Assembly (NCBI GenBank): GCA_964538915.1
Contig: CAZIFB010000002.1
Coordinates: 124,001 to 188,000 of the forward strand
DNA: 64,000 nt
Direction: 5' to 3'
Source of the DNA: JAEUHQ01 sp964538915
GTDB taxonomy: Bacteria; Planctomycetota; UBA1135; UBA2386
Shown here: positions 52,761 through 62,000 of the stretch, piece after piece
How positions within the stretch are numbered: position 1 is the stretch's first letter
Layout of the letters: every line of letters starts with the position of its first letter
Position numbers and translations under genes: made by a program
Notes under the pieces: generated by a model
The model's database searches: none
Seen by the model: only the letters and a program-made list of their open reading frames with translations
Told to the model about the DNA's origin: nothing

Positions 52761-53287
52761 ACGCTCTCGGAAACAAGTCGGTTACTGTGCTGCTGTCGAT
52801 CGGGATCCTCGGTTGCGTCGTCGCGATGCCCTGGGGGCGTTGGTTGCACGCCGCGCCCGAACCGGAGGCGGCGCTCACGGAGCGAGTGGCGGAGTATGTC
52901 CGCCTGCGAAAGGCCGATGACTGGATGGCCGTCTACGCGATGACGGATGCGTCGGATCGCCAGGCATGTCCGCTGGCTCAATACCTGTCGCTCTACGGCA
53001 TGGGTACGCTGAAGGTCCTCTCCCTCGCGGAGACGGCGCGCAAGATCAATGCGTCCAACGGGGAGGCGACGGTCGACATGTCCATGGAGGCCGAATTGCA
53101 GCTCGATCGCTTGCCGCCGAAGGTTCGTCGTTCACTAGGGCCCCAAGATCCCTCTGCGCTGCGCAAGAGCGGCCCCTTCACTACGGAATGGCGCTGGCGG
53201 GACGGCAACTGGTGGCTGCGAATGGACCGCGAGGCGACTACCGGGCTCTCGGCTGACGGCAAGCAGATCCGCCCCGCCGGCAACTGA
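52757..53287 (+). CDS. membrane-anchored protein of unknown function, coupled to the FG-GAP gene
   Basis: 176 aa. A single N-terminal hydrophobic segment (SVTVLLSIGILGCVVAMPWG) anchors it; the rest is a small soluble domain (TERVAEYVRLRKADDWMAVY, DRQACPLAQYLSLYGMGTLK, FTTEWRWRDGNWWLRM) with the look of an NTF2-like/SnoaL-type cone. Its ATG overlaps the stop of the FG-GAP gene, so the two products are probably made in fixed ratio and work together. No catalytic residues can be named. Confidence 0.65.
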   Translation: MNALGNKSVTVLLSIGILGCVVAMPWGRWLHAAPEPEAALTERVAEYVRLRKADDWMAVYAMTDASDRQACPLAQYLSLYGMGTLKVLSLAETARKINASNGEATVDMSMEAELQLDRLPPKVRRSLGPQDPSALRKSGPFTTEWRWRDGNWWLRMDREATTGLSADGKQIRPAGN

Positions 53288-53416
53288 CGCTCGGTCGTCG
53301 CCGAGTGATCTGGTCGCGGGGCCGGCGGCGACGGTCTGGGGCGACCATCGTCAGTTCACGCCGCGCTCGTCCTCGAGCCGGGTGCCTCTTCGGCCGTCAG
53401 CAGCAGGTGAGGTCGT

Positions 53417-55144
53417 TCAGTTGCCGATCACACAGCGCAATCCGCGCGACAGCACCGCATTTGCGGGGTTCGCCCCGGTCTCATAGGCGATGCCCTGCAG
53501 GTAGAACTCCACCTGATAGAGCCACGGTGCGTTCGGGAGCGGCAGATAAACCCCGAATCCGTTCTGCACCCAGATCGGCACGATCAGGTCGAGCGACACG
53601 TTCAGGTTGCAGCCCGTCATCCCGATTGTGTCGAGCGCGACTGGCAGTGCATTGCCGAGGGTTGCCGTCCGCGAGAGGCCGAGAACGCCCATCAGGTTGA
53701 AACAGTTCGGCGACAGGTTGCCCATGTAGGCAACAAACGTATGGCCAATCTGGGGGCGCGTCTGCCAACGCAGGAAGGGGACGCCGACGTTTCCGGCGCA
53801 TCCGTTGCCGTAGAGCTCGCCCCAGCCATCGCTGCGGACCGTTTCCAGCGTCGCCATGATCTGCTGGAACGCGACCTGATCTGCCGGCGACATGGTGCCT
53901 GCGAGCAGATTGGTGGTGGCGTACGGGTCATTGGTCAGGTTGTAGAACTCTTGATGCTGCGGCTGATTCTGCTCGTAGCGAACTAGCCGGTGTGTGGCCG
54001 TGCGGATCGTGTATCCGTCTCCGAGCGGACACGAAGAGATCTCGTTGTAGACGAAGGGGCGTCCATATCCGGTCTGCCCACTCAGCGCGGCCGCGAACCC
54101 CGAGCCGTCGAGCGGTTCCGTCGACACTGCGGGCGGAGGCGGCGGAAACGTGACTCCGCACATCGCGAGCATCGTGGGGAACAGGTCGATGGCGTTCACC
54201 ATCTCGGTGGCCACGGTGCCCGGGTTCGCGACGGCGGGGCCGCGCACGATCAGGGGGACCCGTGATCCACCGTCGTGCATCGAGCCCTTGGCGCGCGTGG
54301 AGGACAGGGGAGGCAAAGCGACCGCGCCATCGGTGCCGTTGTCACCGATGACGACGACGTTCGTGTTGGCGAGCGTCGTCGGGCCGATCGATGCCAGCAG
54401 GCGGCCGACCTCGTTGTCCATTGCCTGAACCATCGCCTCGAAGAACGGGCGTGGATTGGTCGCCGGATTCAGGCCAGCGAGATTCTGCGTGTGCAGGTTT
54501 GCGGGCGGCGTGTGGAAGGGAACGTGTGGCAGAGTGGGTGTCAGTACGAGCGCCCATGGTCCCGTTTGCGACTGGATCCAGGAGATCGCGGCATCGACCT
54601 GGTCCGTCATGATGTACTGCGTGCAGGTCGAGGCCAGGCCGTTCGTGACCTTCGGCCACTGGTATGGGTTGGCGACGCCACTGTCGAGAATGCCCTCGAA
54701 GTGACTCCACCCGTATGCGCCGGGTGTCACGTTCCCGAAGCGCACGCCCAGGTGCCATTTTCCGATCATCGCCGTGTGGTAACCCGCGGCGTTGAGCGGG
54801 GCGGCGATCGTCATGGCGTCCGCGACCAAGCCGAGGTCGGCGGAACCCAGTGCCCCTGTGCAGTTGCTGCGGAATGCATAGCGTCCGGTGAGGATCGCCG
54901 CTCGCGTCGGGGAGCACGCTGGGTTCACGAAACAGTGCGTGAACCGCAGACCGGATTGCGCGAGCGCATCGAGATTGGGGGTCTCTGCGGCCGTAGGCCA
55001 GCCATAACAGCCCACCGCGTCGATCCCGAGGTCGTCGGGAACGATCAGCAGCAGGTTGGGGGTTTGGGCCGCAGCGAACGGGGCAAGGATCAGGCTGGCG
55101 AAGGCCGCGAGTACGCGTGTCGCCGAGGGAGTGGCAACCGGCAT
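53417..55144 (-). CDS. secreted sulfatase (formylglycine type) with lineage C-terminal module
   Basis: 575 aa, signal peptide cleaved near FAAAQ. Alkaline-phosphatase-fold sulfatase: LLLIVPDDLG holds the metal-binding Asp pair, NPACSPTRAAILTGRYAF is the full sulfatase signature with Cys77 (CxPxR) for conversion to formylglycine, and GKWHLG and VVIGDNGTDG supply further active-site residues. From about residue 440 comes a separate module with CNLNVSLDLIVPIWVQNGFG, LPLPNAP and FYLQGIAYETG ... LSRGLRCVIGN, not part of the catalytic fold. It removes sulfate esters from a polysaccharide outside the cytoplasm. A formylglycine-generating enzyme must be encoded elsewhere. Confidence 0.92.
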   Translation of the reverse strand: MPVATPSATRVLAAFASLILAPFAAAQTPNLLLIVPDDLGIDAVGCYGWPTAAETPNLDALAQSGLRFTHCFVNPACSPTRAAILTGRYAFRSNCTGALGSADLGLVADAMTIAAPLNAAGYHTAMIGKWHLGVRFGNVTPGAYGWSHFEGILDSGVANPYQWPKVTNGLASTCTQYIMTDQVDAAISWIQSQTGPWALVLTPTLPHVPFHTPPANLHTQNLAGLNPATNPRPFFEAMVQAMDNEVGRLLASIGPTTLANTNVVVIGDNGTDGAVALPPLSSTRAKGSMHDGGSRVPLIVRGPAVANPGTVATEMVNAIDLFPTMLAMCGVTFPPPPPAVSTEPLDGSGFAAALSGQTGYGRPFVYNEISSCPLGDGYTIRTATHRLVRYEQNQPQHQEFYNLTNDPYATTNLLAGTMSPADQVAFQQIMATLETVRSDGWGELYGNGCAGNVGVPFLRWQTRPQIGHTFVAYMGNLSPNCFNLMGVLGLSRTATLGNALPVALDTIGMTGCNLNVSLDLIVPIWVQNGFGVYLPLPNAPWLYQVEFYLQGIAYETGANPANAVLSRGLRCVIGN

Positions 55145-55460
55145 CGGGAATCCCTGTGGTGGAGGGGCATGGGGTGACCGACCGAGTGCTGCCTTTGACG
55201 AAGAGGCAAGCGTAGGAAGTTCCCCCGAGTTGGAGGCCGCGGAAGTCTATCACCCGGCGCCATCGACCCAACCGCGCGGCGTTCGCCCAGGCTTCGGACT
55301 CGCCGATGCCCGCGATGCGACCGGTCCAGTAGCTCTTCATGGACCCACGGCCGTCGTTCGTCGGGGGGGGGGCGTCGACCCTGGCGTCGCCGTTCAGACG
55401 CGCCCGTTGCGGGCGTCGGGTCCCACCCCCGGCGGGCGAAGCCCGTGGTTCGCACGCTCC
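55145..55460. other. intergenic region, 316 bases, no supported gene
   Basis: Open stretches here are fragments without protein character. A run of ten G's lies at 55363-55372, a likely slippage or assembly weak point. It separates the sulfatase gene from the ferredoxin/box operon, both on the minus strand. Confidence 0.5.
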
Positions 55461-55796
55461 TCAGTACGGGCTGTCCAGCATGTCCCAGATGATCTGCTCG
55501 ACGTCGGGCTGGCACTTTCCGGTCAGCCGTGAAACGGGGCCACCCTTGCCCTGGATGTGCGCGGCGATCTCCGGCAGGTCGGCCGGGGTCACCCGGCTGT
55601 AGAAGACCTTGTCGGGGTACAGGGTGACGTTGATCCCCTGATCGCAGGCGCCAAAGCACGGGTAGCGGCGGATCTTGATCGTCTCCTCGCCGGGATCGAA
55701 TTGCCGGACGAGGTCGCGGAGCTTGTCGAACAGGTCGCCACTGCCCTTTTCGGTGCAGTCGCCACCCTCGCAGACATAGCAGAGTCGGTTGGTCAT
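55461..55796 (-). CDS. thioredoxin-like [2Fe-2S] ferredoxin
   Basis: 111 aa. MTNRLCYVCEGGDCTEKGSG at the start and YPCFGACDQGINVTLYPDKV in the middle give the cysteine pairs (C6/C9/C14 and C47/C51) of the thioredoxin-fold [2Fe-2S] ferredoxin family, also seen in NuoE. The following FYSRVTPADLPEIAAHI is the typical last helix region. It lies 79 bases downstream of boxB on the same strand. In the box pathway electrons for BoxB normally come from BoxA; no boxA gene is in the window, so this ferredoxin is a candidate electron carrier for BoxB (inference). Confidence 0.85.
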   Translation of the reverse strand: MTNRLCYVCEGGDCTEKGSGDLFDKLRDLVRQFDPGEETIKIRRYPCFGACDQGINVTLYPDKVFYSRVTPADLPEIAAHIQGKGGPVSRLTGKCQPDVEQIIWDMLDSPY

Positions 55797-55875
55797 GGAC
55801 GACGGGGCCGGTCGGTGAAGCGCGCCGGCTGCGCGCATGGGCCGTCGATCGGGGCCGAAGGGGCTCGCTCCTCGA

Positions 55876-57294
55876 TCAGTGGAACTTCACGTACTCGAAC
55901 TCGATCGGCTTGTCGTTCACGCCCTGCTGGGGCGGCGCGATGTAGTTCGCGAACTTGCCCGGCTGGGTGACGCGCACCATGCACGAGTTCACGTAGTCGC
56001 GGTCGGCTTGGGTCGGCAGCCACTTCGTGTGGTTGTGTGTCCAGGTTGCTTCGTCGATCAGCTCGCCGGCCGGGTTGAAGCGGAAGCCGGCGTACACACC
56101 CTGGTAGCGGTGGAACTTGCGGTCCGGGAGCGCGATGCGCTCCTTCACCCCGAGCTTCTCGAGGTCCTTGTTCCAGCGGTCCACGATGCGCCGGCAGTCG
56201 GCGATGTAGGCGTCGAGCAGCACGGCGTTCATCGCGCGGCGAAGCGGGATGTCGTGCTTCGTCATCTTGCCGTCCTCGGTGGGCACCTCGAGTGTGTAGT
56301 TCGCGTTGAGTGCCTTCGGATCCTTGTAGATGCCGTCGCTCTCGCGGTAGCGCCCCTTGAGGCCGTTCGCGAAGGACTCGGCGGCGTTCGTGCTGTCCTC
56401 GCCGCCGAACAGGTCCATCGAGCCCGTGAACCAGAAGTTGACGTAGCGCTGGATCACGTCGAGCGGGATCGCGCCGACCTTGCGCGGGTCCTGGCCCTGC
56501 GCCATGAGTTCGCCGGTGCGCTTCACGATGCGGCCGACGCCGTTCTCGCCCGTCTGGAGGTGGTAGGCCTCTTCGGCGAGCATGAACTGCGTGCTGCGCG
56601 CGAGCGGGTCGAAGCTCGATTCGGCGAGCGATGCGAGCTGGTACTTCCCGTCGCGGTCCATGAAGGCCGTGAAGCAGAAGAAGTCGAGCCAGTTCGTGAC
56701 CGGGTAGTTGAACGCCTGCAGGATGCGCGGGTTGTCCTTGTCGCCGCTGTGGCGCTCGAGCATCGCCTCGGCCTCGTCGCGGCCGTCGGCGCCGAAGTGC
56801 GTCTGCAGCAGGTAGACCATCGCCCAGAGGTGACGGCCCTCTTCGACGTTGACCTGGAACAGCGAGCGCAGGTCGTAGAGCGACGGGCAGCAGTGGCCGA
56901 GCATGCGCTGCTGCTCGACGGACGCGGGCTCCGTGTCACCCTGCGTCACGATCAGGCGGCGGAGGCGGTTGCGGAACTCACCCGGCACTTCCTGCCACGC
57001 CTTCTCGCCGATGCTGTCGCCGAAGTGGATCTTGCGGTCCGCGGGCGAGTCCGCGAGGAAGATGCCCCAGCGGTAGTCCGGCATCTTCACGTAGTCGAAG
57101 TGGGCCCAGCCGCCCTGCCCGACGCCGACCGCGGTGCGCAGATAGACCTGGTCCTGGTTGAAATCGGTGGGACCGAGATTCGCCCACCACTCGAGGAACT
57201 TCGGCTGCCACTTCTCGAGCGCCATCGTCAGGCGCTTGTTGTCCCGGAGTCCGACGTTGTTGGGGATCTTGGCTTCGAGGTCGACGATGCTCAT
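55876..57294 (-). CDS. boxB: benzoyl-CoA 2,3-epoxidase subunit B
   Basis: 472 aa, the usual BoxB length. Class I di-iron, ferritin-like: NVEEGRHLWAMVYLLQTHFG and MLAEEAYHLQTGENGVGRIV supply Glu and His iron ligands in the ExxH pattern. Other BoxB landmarks are KWQPKFLEWWANLGPTDFNQ at the start and NVGLRDNKR before it. It inserts oxygen into benzoyl-CoA, giving 2,3-epoxybenzoyl-CoA, in the cytosol. A ggaggagaa ribosome site lies before ATG 57294, overlapping the end of boxC, which stops 2 bases upstream. Confidence 0.95.
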   Translation of the reverse strand: MSIVDLEAKIPNNVGLRDNKRLTMALEKWQPKFLEWWANLGPTDFNQDQVYLRTAVGVGQGGWAHFDYVKMPDYRWGIFLADSPADRKIHFGDSIGEKAWQEVPGEFRNRLRRLIVTQGDTEPASVEQQRMLGHCCPSLYDLRSLFQVNVEEGRHLWAMVYLLQTHFGADGRDEAEAMLERHSGDKDNPRILQAFNYPVTNWLDFFCFTAFMDRDGKYQLASLAESSFDPLARSTQFMLAEEAYHLQTGENGVGRIVKRTGELMAQGQDPRKVGAIPLDVIQRYVNFWFTGSMDLFGGEDSTNAAESFANGLKGRYRESDGIYKDPKALNANYTLEVPTEDGKMTKHDIPLRRAMNAVLLDAYIADCRRIVDRWNKDLEKLGVKERIALPDRKFHRYQGVYAGFRFNPAGELIDEATWTHNHTKWLPTQADRDYVNSCMVRVTQPGKFANYIAPPQQGVNDKPIEFEYVKFH

Positions 57295-57296
57295 GA

Positions 57297-58919
57297 CTAG
57301 GTTCTCCTCCAGTCGAACTTGGCGCTCTCGGGCGCGCCGTAGCGGGTGAGTGCGCCTTCGTCGCCGGTGGCGTTGGGGCGCGTGAAGATCCAGTTCTGCC
57401 AGGCGCTGAGGCGGCCGAAGATCTTGCTGTCGCAATTCTCGGCGCCGCCGAATCGCAGCGAGGCTTCCATCCCGGTGAGGGCGTCCGGCGACAACGAGGC
57501 GCGTTCCTCGAGCGCGATGCGCACGTCATCGGACCAGTCCACGGGGTCGAGCAGGTAGGTGCAGAGACCCTGCTCGTCGGCTTCGGGTGCCGAGAGCGTC
57601 GGTTGCTCCTTCGCGAGCCTGGCGCCGTGCGCGGGCTGGGCGAGGAAGCGGTTCTGCAGGCGCGTGAGCCCGTGACTCATCGGCAGCGCGCCGTCGCTCA
57701 GCGGACCGATCGCGACCGACACACTGTCGCTGTCGAGCATGTAGACGCGATCACAGGCGATCGTCATCTCGAAGAACGCGCCGGCGCAGCATGCGGAATC
57801 GTCGACGAGCGCGTACATCGAACGCGCCATGAGGTCCCAGCGGCGCAGCGTGCGCGCCATCTGCAGCAGGATCTCGTTGCAGAGCCAGTGCGAACGGTTC
57901 TGCGCGAGATCCTTCTCCACCTGCAGGATCGCGCTGCGGTCGCCGCGCGTGTGCAGCACGACGAGGCCTACCTCTTCGTGGCCGAAGCGGAGCTGCAGCA
58001 GTGCGTCGTCGAGTTCGCGGTAGCACTGCAGCGCCCACGCGCCGCAGCCGGCCTTCTCGTAGTCGGCGCCGTTCTTCGGCTGCGGCCCTTGTGGTCCCTG
58101 CACCGTGAGCACCGCCTTGCGCGAGCCCGCTTCGATCTCGAGCTTCACGTGCGTGTATGTGTAGGTCGTGCCGTCGACCTTCGGGCGGATCGGCAGCAGC
58201 GCGATGCCCTTCTGCGCCTTGTTCGGCAAGGTGGCGGCGAGTTCCTTCGCGCGCGCCTGCACTTTCTCGGCGAACTGAGACTTCTTCCACGTCGCGTCGA
58301 CGAGACCCCACGCGACCGCCTTCTTGCCGCGCATGCCTTCGGCCATCGTGCAGAACACGTCGGCCCGGTCGCGGCGCACCTTGCGCTTGTCGACGAGCCG
58401 CGTGAGACCGCCGGTGCCCGGCAGCACGCCGAGCAGCGGCACCTCGGGCAGCGACACGGCCGAGTTGCTGTCGTCGACGAGGTGGATCTCGTCGCACGCG
58501 AGCGCGAGTTCGTAGCCGCCGCCTGCGCACGCGGCGTTCACCGCGCAAACCGCTTTGAGGCCCGAGTTGCGGCTTGCGTCCTCGAGCGACAGGCGCGTTT
58601 CGTTCGTGTACTTGCAGAAGTTGACTTTGAACGGGTGGGTGCTGTCCGCGAGCATCCAGATGTTCGCGCCGGCACAGAATGCGCGCTCCTGCGCGCTGCC
58701 GACGACGACGACCTTCACGGCCGGGTGCTCGAAGCGCAGCCGCTGGATCGCGTCGGCGAGCTCCATGTCGACACCGAGGTCGTAGCTGTTCAGCTTCAGC
58801 TCGTAGCCGGGGCGGTAGGGGTGCTCGGGGTCGACGTTCATGCGCAGTTGCGCGACGTCGCCGTCGATCTGCAGCTGCCAATGGTGGTAGCTGTCGGGGT
58901 TCCGGTTGAAGTCGATCAT
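57297..58919 (-). CDS. boxC: 2,3-epoxybenzoyl-CoA dihydrolase
   Basis: 540 aa, two crotonase-fold halves. The first has AFCAGANIWMLADSTHPFKV and the second CCAGAFFEMTIACDRVYMLD, each with an oxyanion-hole glycine region; LPEVPLLGVLPGTGGLTRLV and LSDGALPMSHGLTRLQNRFL are further family segments. It opens the ring of 2,3-epoxybenzoyl-CoA with two water molecules, giving 3,4-dehydroadipyl-CoA semialdehyde and formate. It is the first gene of a three-gene operon with boxB and a ferredoxin. The ATG at 58919 gives a normal N-terminus; the divergent gene starts about 170 bases away. Confidence 0.95.
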   Translation of the reverse strand: MIDFNRNPDSYHHWQLQIDGDVAQLRMNVDPEHPYRPGYELKLNSYDLGVDMELADAIQRLRFEHPAVKVVVVGSAQERAFCAGANIWMLADSTHPFKVNFCKYTNETRLSLEDASRNSGLKAVCAVNAACAGGGYELALACDEIHLVDDSNSAVSLPEVPLLGVLPGTGGLTRLVDKRKVRRDRADVFCTMAEGMRGKKAVAWGLVDATWKKSQFAEKVQARAKELAATLPNKAQKGIALLPIRPKVDGTTYTYTHVKLEIEAGSRKAVLTVQGPQGPQPKNGADYEKAGCGAWALQCYRELDDALLQLRFGHEEVGLVVLHTRGDRSAILQVEKDLAQNRSHWLCNEILLQMARTLRRWDLMARSMYALVDDSACCAGAFFEMTIACDRVYMLDSDSVSVAIGPLSDGALPMSHGLTRLQNRFLAQPAHGARLAKEQPTLSAPEADEQGLCTYLLDPVDWSDDVRIALEERASLSPDALTGMEASLRFGGAENCDSKIFGRLSAWQNWIFTRPNATGDEGALTRYGAPESAKFDWRRT

Positions 58920-59092
58920 TGGGCTTGCGACGGGGCTCGGGAGCCGCGAGTGGGGCGAGCAGGATCGGCGGGAATGCGCCGTCTGGCAAGCAGGATAGAT
59001 CAGTTTTCTCGCCGCCTCATCATGCGACAAACTGCATGTTCGCTGCCGGCTCGGCGATGGCCTCGCGGCCGCGGCGTGCCTACGGTGCGCGG

Positions 59093-62000
59093 GTGAATCA
59101 GGGTGTCCGGATCGAGGTGCGCCACGAGGGGCGCCTCTGCCACGCGATGCAGCAGTGTGCGGTGCCGTGGCTGTCGCGGCTCGCGTTGCACAACGACGGG
59201 GCGGACGAGGTCCGCGATCTCGTGGTGCACCTGGGGACCGAGCCGCCCTTCGTGCCGCCGGTGGCCACACGCGTCGAGGCCCTCCCCGCCGGTGGGAGCG
59301 TGGTGCTCTCCGGCCTCGATCCTCGCCTCGACCTGCAGCTCCTCGCCAACACCGTGGAGCGCCACCGGGCGGAACTGCGGGTCGAAGTGCGCCGCGGCGG
59401 TGACCTGCTCGCGAGTGCGGCGTCGCCCCTCGACGTGCTCGCGTGGAACGAGTGGCCTGGCCTCGAGCCGCTGCCCGAACTCGTCGCGGCGTTCGTCCTG
59501 CCGAACCATCCGGCGCTGTCGTCGCTGCTACACGACGTTGCGGCGCGGCTCGGTGCCGCAACGGGCGTGCGCTCTCTCGATGGCTACCAGAGTGGTGATC
59601 CCGCGAGGGTGCGGGCGATGGTCGCGGCGGTGTACGAAGCGGTCGCGAACGCGGCGATCACCTACGTGACCTCACCGCCGAGCTTCGAGCGCGGCGGGCA
59701 GAAGGTGCGGACGCCGGAACAGGTTCTCGCCGGACGGCTCGGCACCTGTCTGGACCTGACGCTGCTCCACGCGGCGCTCTTCGAGCACATCGGGCTGCAA
59801 GCGACGGTCGTGTTGTTGCGCGATCACGCTTTCGTCGGCGCGTGGCTCGCGCCCGGTTCGACGCCCGAACCGCTCGGTGCGACGGCGGTCGAGCTACGCA
59901 AGCGCGTCGACCTCGGCGCACTCGTGGTCGTCGAGAGCACGATGGCATGCGTCGACGTGCGCGCCCCGTTCGTCGTGGCGGCCTCTCGCGCGCGCGAACG
60001 CCTCGACGACGAGGGTGCATTCGTCGCCGCGATCGACATCGCCGCGGCGCGCCGTTCGGGGATCCTGCCGCTGCCGCCGCGAACGGCCGCGTTCGATCTG
60101 CCGGCGCCCGAAGGAGCGGCCCCAGCGGCCGCCGACGCCGAGCCGGCGCTCGCGTTCGCGGGTGCGACGCCACCGATCGTCGAAGCGGCCGCGCGGCCAC
60201 CCGAGCCCCCGCGGGACCGGCTCGAGCACTGGAAGGGCAAACTGCTCGACCTGTCGCTGTGGAACCGGTTGCTCAACTTCGTCGAGACCAAGAAGACTGT
60301 CCCGCTCGATGCCCACGAGCTGACGGCCGTGGTCCAGCGGCTGCAGTCGGGTGCCCGGATCCGGCTCCATGCGAGCCCCTCGGTGGGCAAGGCGGGCGAG
60401 GATCCGCGCGACCTCGCGGTCGCGCAGCAGCGCACCGGCGTGGACGTTCGCGCGGCCTATCTCGCGGAGGAACTGCGCGCCGGCCGCCTCCGAGCGACGC
60501 TCGAAGCCGAGGACCTCGACACACGCCTCGTCGAGATCTTCCGTCACGCGCGCACTTCGCTCGAGGAGAGCGGCGCGAACACGCTCTATCTCGCGATCGG
60601 GTTCCTGCAGTGGTTCGAGACGCCGCAGTCCCAGAAGGCGCGGCGCGCGCCGTTGCTGCTCCTGCCGCTGCAGATCGAGCGGTTGTCGGTGCAGGAAGGA
60701 TTCCGCTTCGTGCTCGACGACGCCGAGCCGCGCATCAACCAGTCGTTGCTGCAGATGCTCGCACGCGATCACGATCTGCGGCTGCCCCTCGGCGACGCAC
60801 CGCCCGAGGACGACGAGGGTGTCGACGTCGGAGCCGTGCTCGACGCCTTCCGCGCAGCGGTGCTGGCGCTGCCGAGGTGGGAAGTGCTGTCGATCGCCTG
60901 CATCGGCTTCTTCTCGTTCGCGAAGTATCTGATGTGGCTCGACCTGAACGACCGCGACGAACTCCTGCAGAGTCCGGTCCTGCGCCACCTCGTCGAACGA
61001 CCGGGCATTGCGTTCACGCAGGAGGAGCCCGAGGTTCCGCGAGACGAAATCGACGAGCGCGACGCGACGCTGGTGCTGTGCCCGAAGGATGCCGACAGTT
61101 CGCAGCTCGCTGCGGTGCTGGCGGGCGCCGCAGGGCGGTCGTTCGTGCTCGAAGGGCCACCGGGCACCGGCAAGTCGCAGACGATCACCAATCTGATCGC
61201 GCAGGCCGTGGCGAACGAGAAGCGGGTGTTGTTCGTCGCGGAGAAGCGGGCCGCGCTGGAGGTCGTGCAGCGCCGCCTCGACGACGTCGGGCTCGGGCCG
61301 TTCTGCATCGAGCTGCACTCCAGCAAGAGCGGGCCGAAGGCCGTGCTGCAGCAGCTTCGCCGTGCGATGGACGTCGGCGCCAGGCGCGAACCCGAGGAGT
61401 GGATGCGCGTCGCGAACTCGCTGCAGCAGGAACGTGCGCGACTCAACGCGTTCGTTGCCTCGCTGCATCGGCCTCGTGAGCACGGCATTTCGGTGTTCGC
61501 GGCGATGGGCGAGCTCATCGCCCTCGGCCCCGGTGCACGAGTGCCGCTCCCCGACGTGTCCTGCTGCGACGCAGCGAAGGTGGAGGCCGCCGAGAAGGCC
61601 GTCGCCGAACTGGCGAACGTCGCCGCGACGATCGGCGTGCCCGAGCAGGAGCCGTGGTGGGGCGTGCGTCGGACGGACTGGACGCCGGCCCTGTCGCGCG
61701 ACGTGCCGCTGCCCGTGCGGCGTCTGGCGGATGCCGCGCACGCCGCGGATGCAGCGATGGGGCGCGTTGCCGCTTCGCTCGGGCTCGACGCGGCGTTCGG
61801 CTCCGACGGGCCTTCGGCGGCGCAGCTCGCGTTGTTGCGGCAGCTCACCGTGCGCATGGCCGCTCCGTCGCTGCCTCCGCCGATGCTGCTCGCTTGCGAT
61901 TGGCGCGTGGTGCGCGGCGAGGCGACGAATGCAGTCGCGGTCGGCAACGAGCGTCGCACGCGTTGGGCGGGGCTCGCGCCGCGGTGGCGACCGGAGCTCT

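Noticed and set aside
54342..55340. Minus-strand frame starting MKSYWTGRIAGIGESEAW upstream of the sulfatase
   Set aside because: Only the first 40 residues look protein-like; the rest is the sulfatase gene read in the wrong frame.
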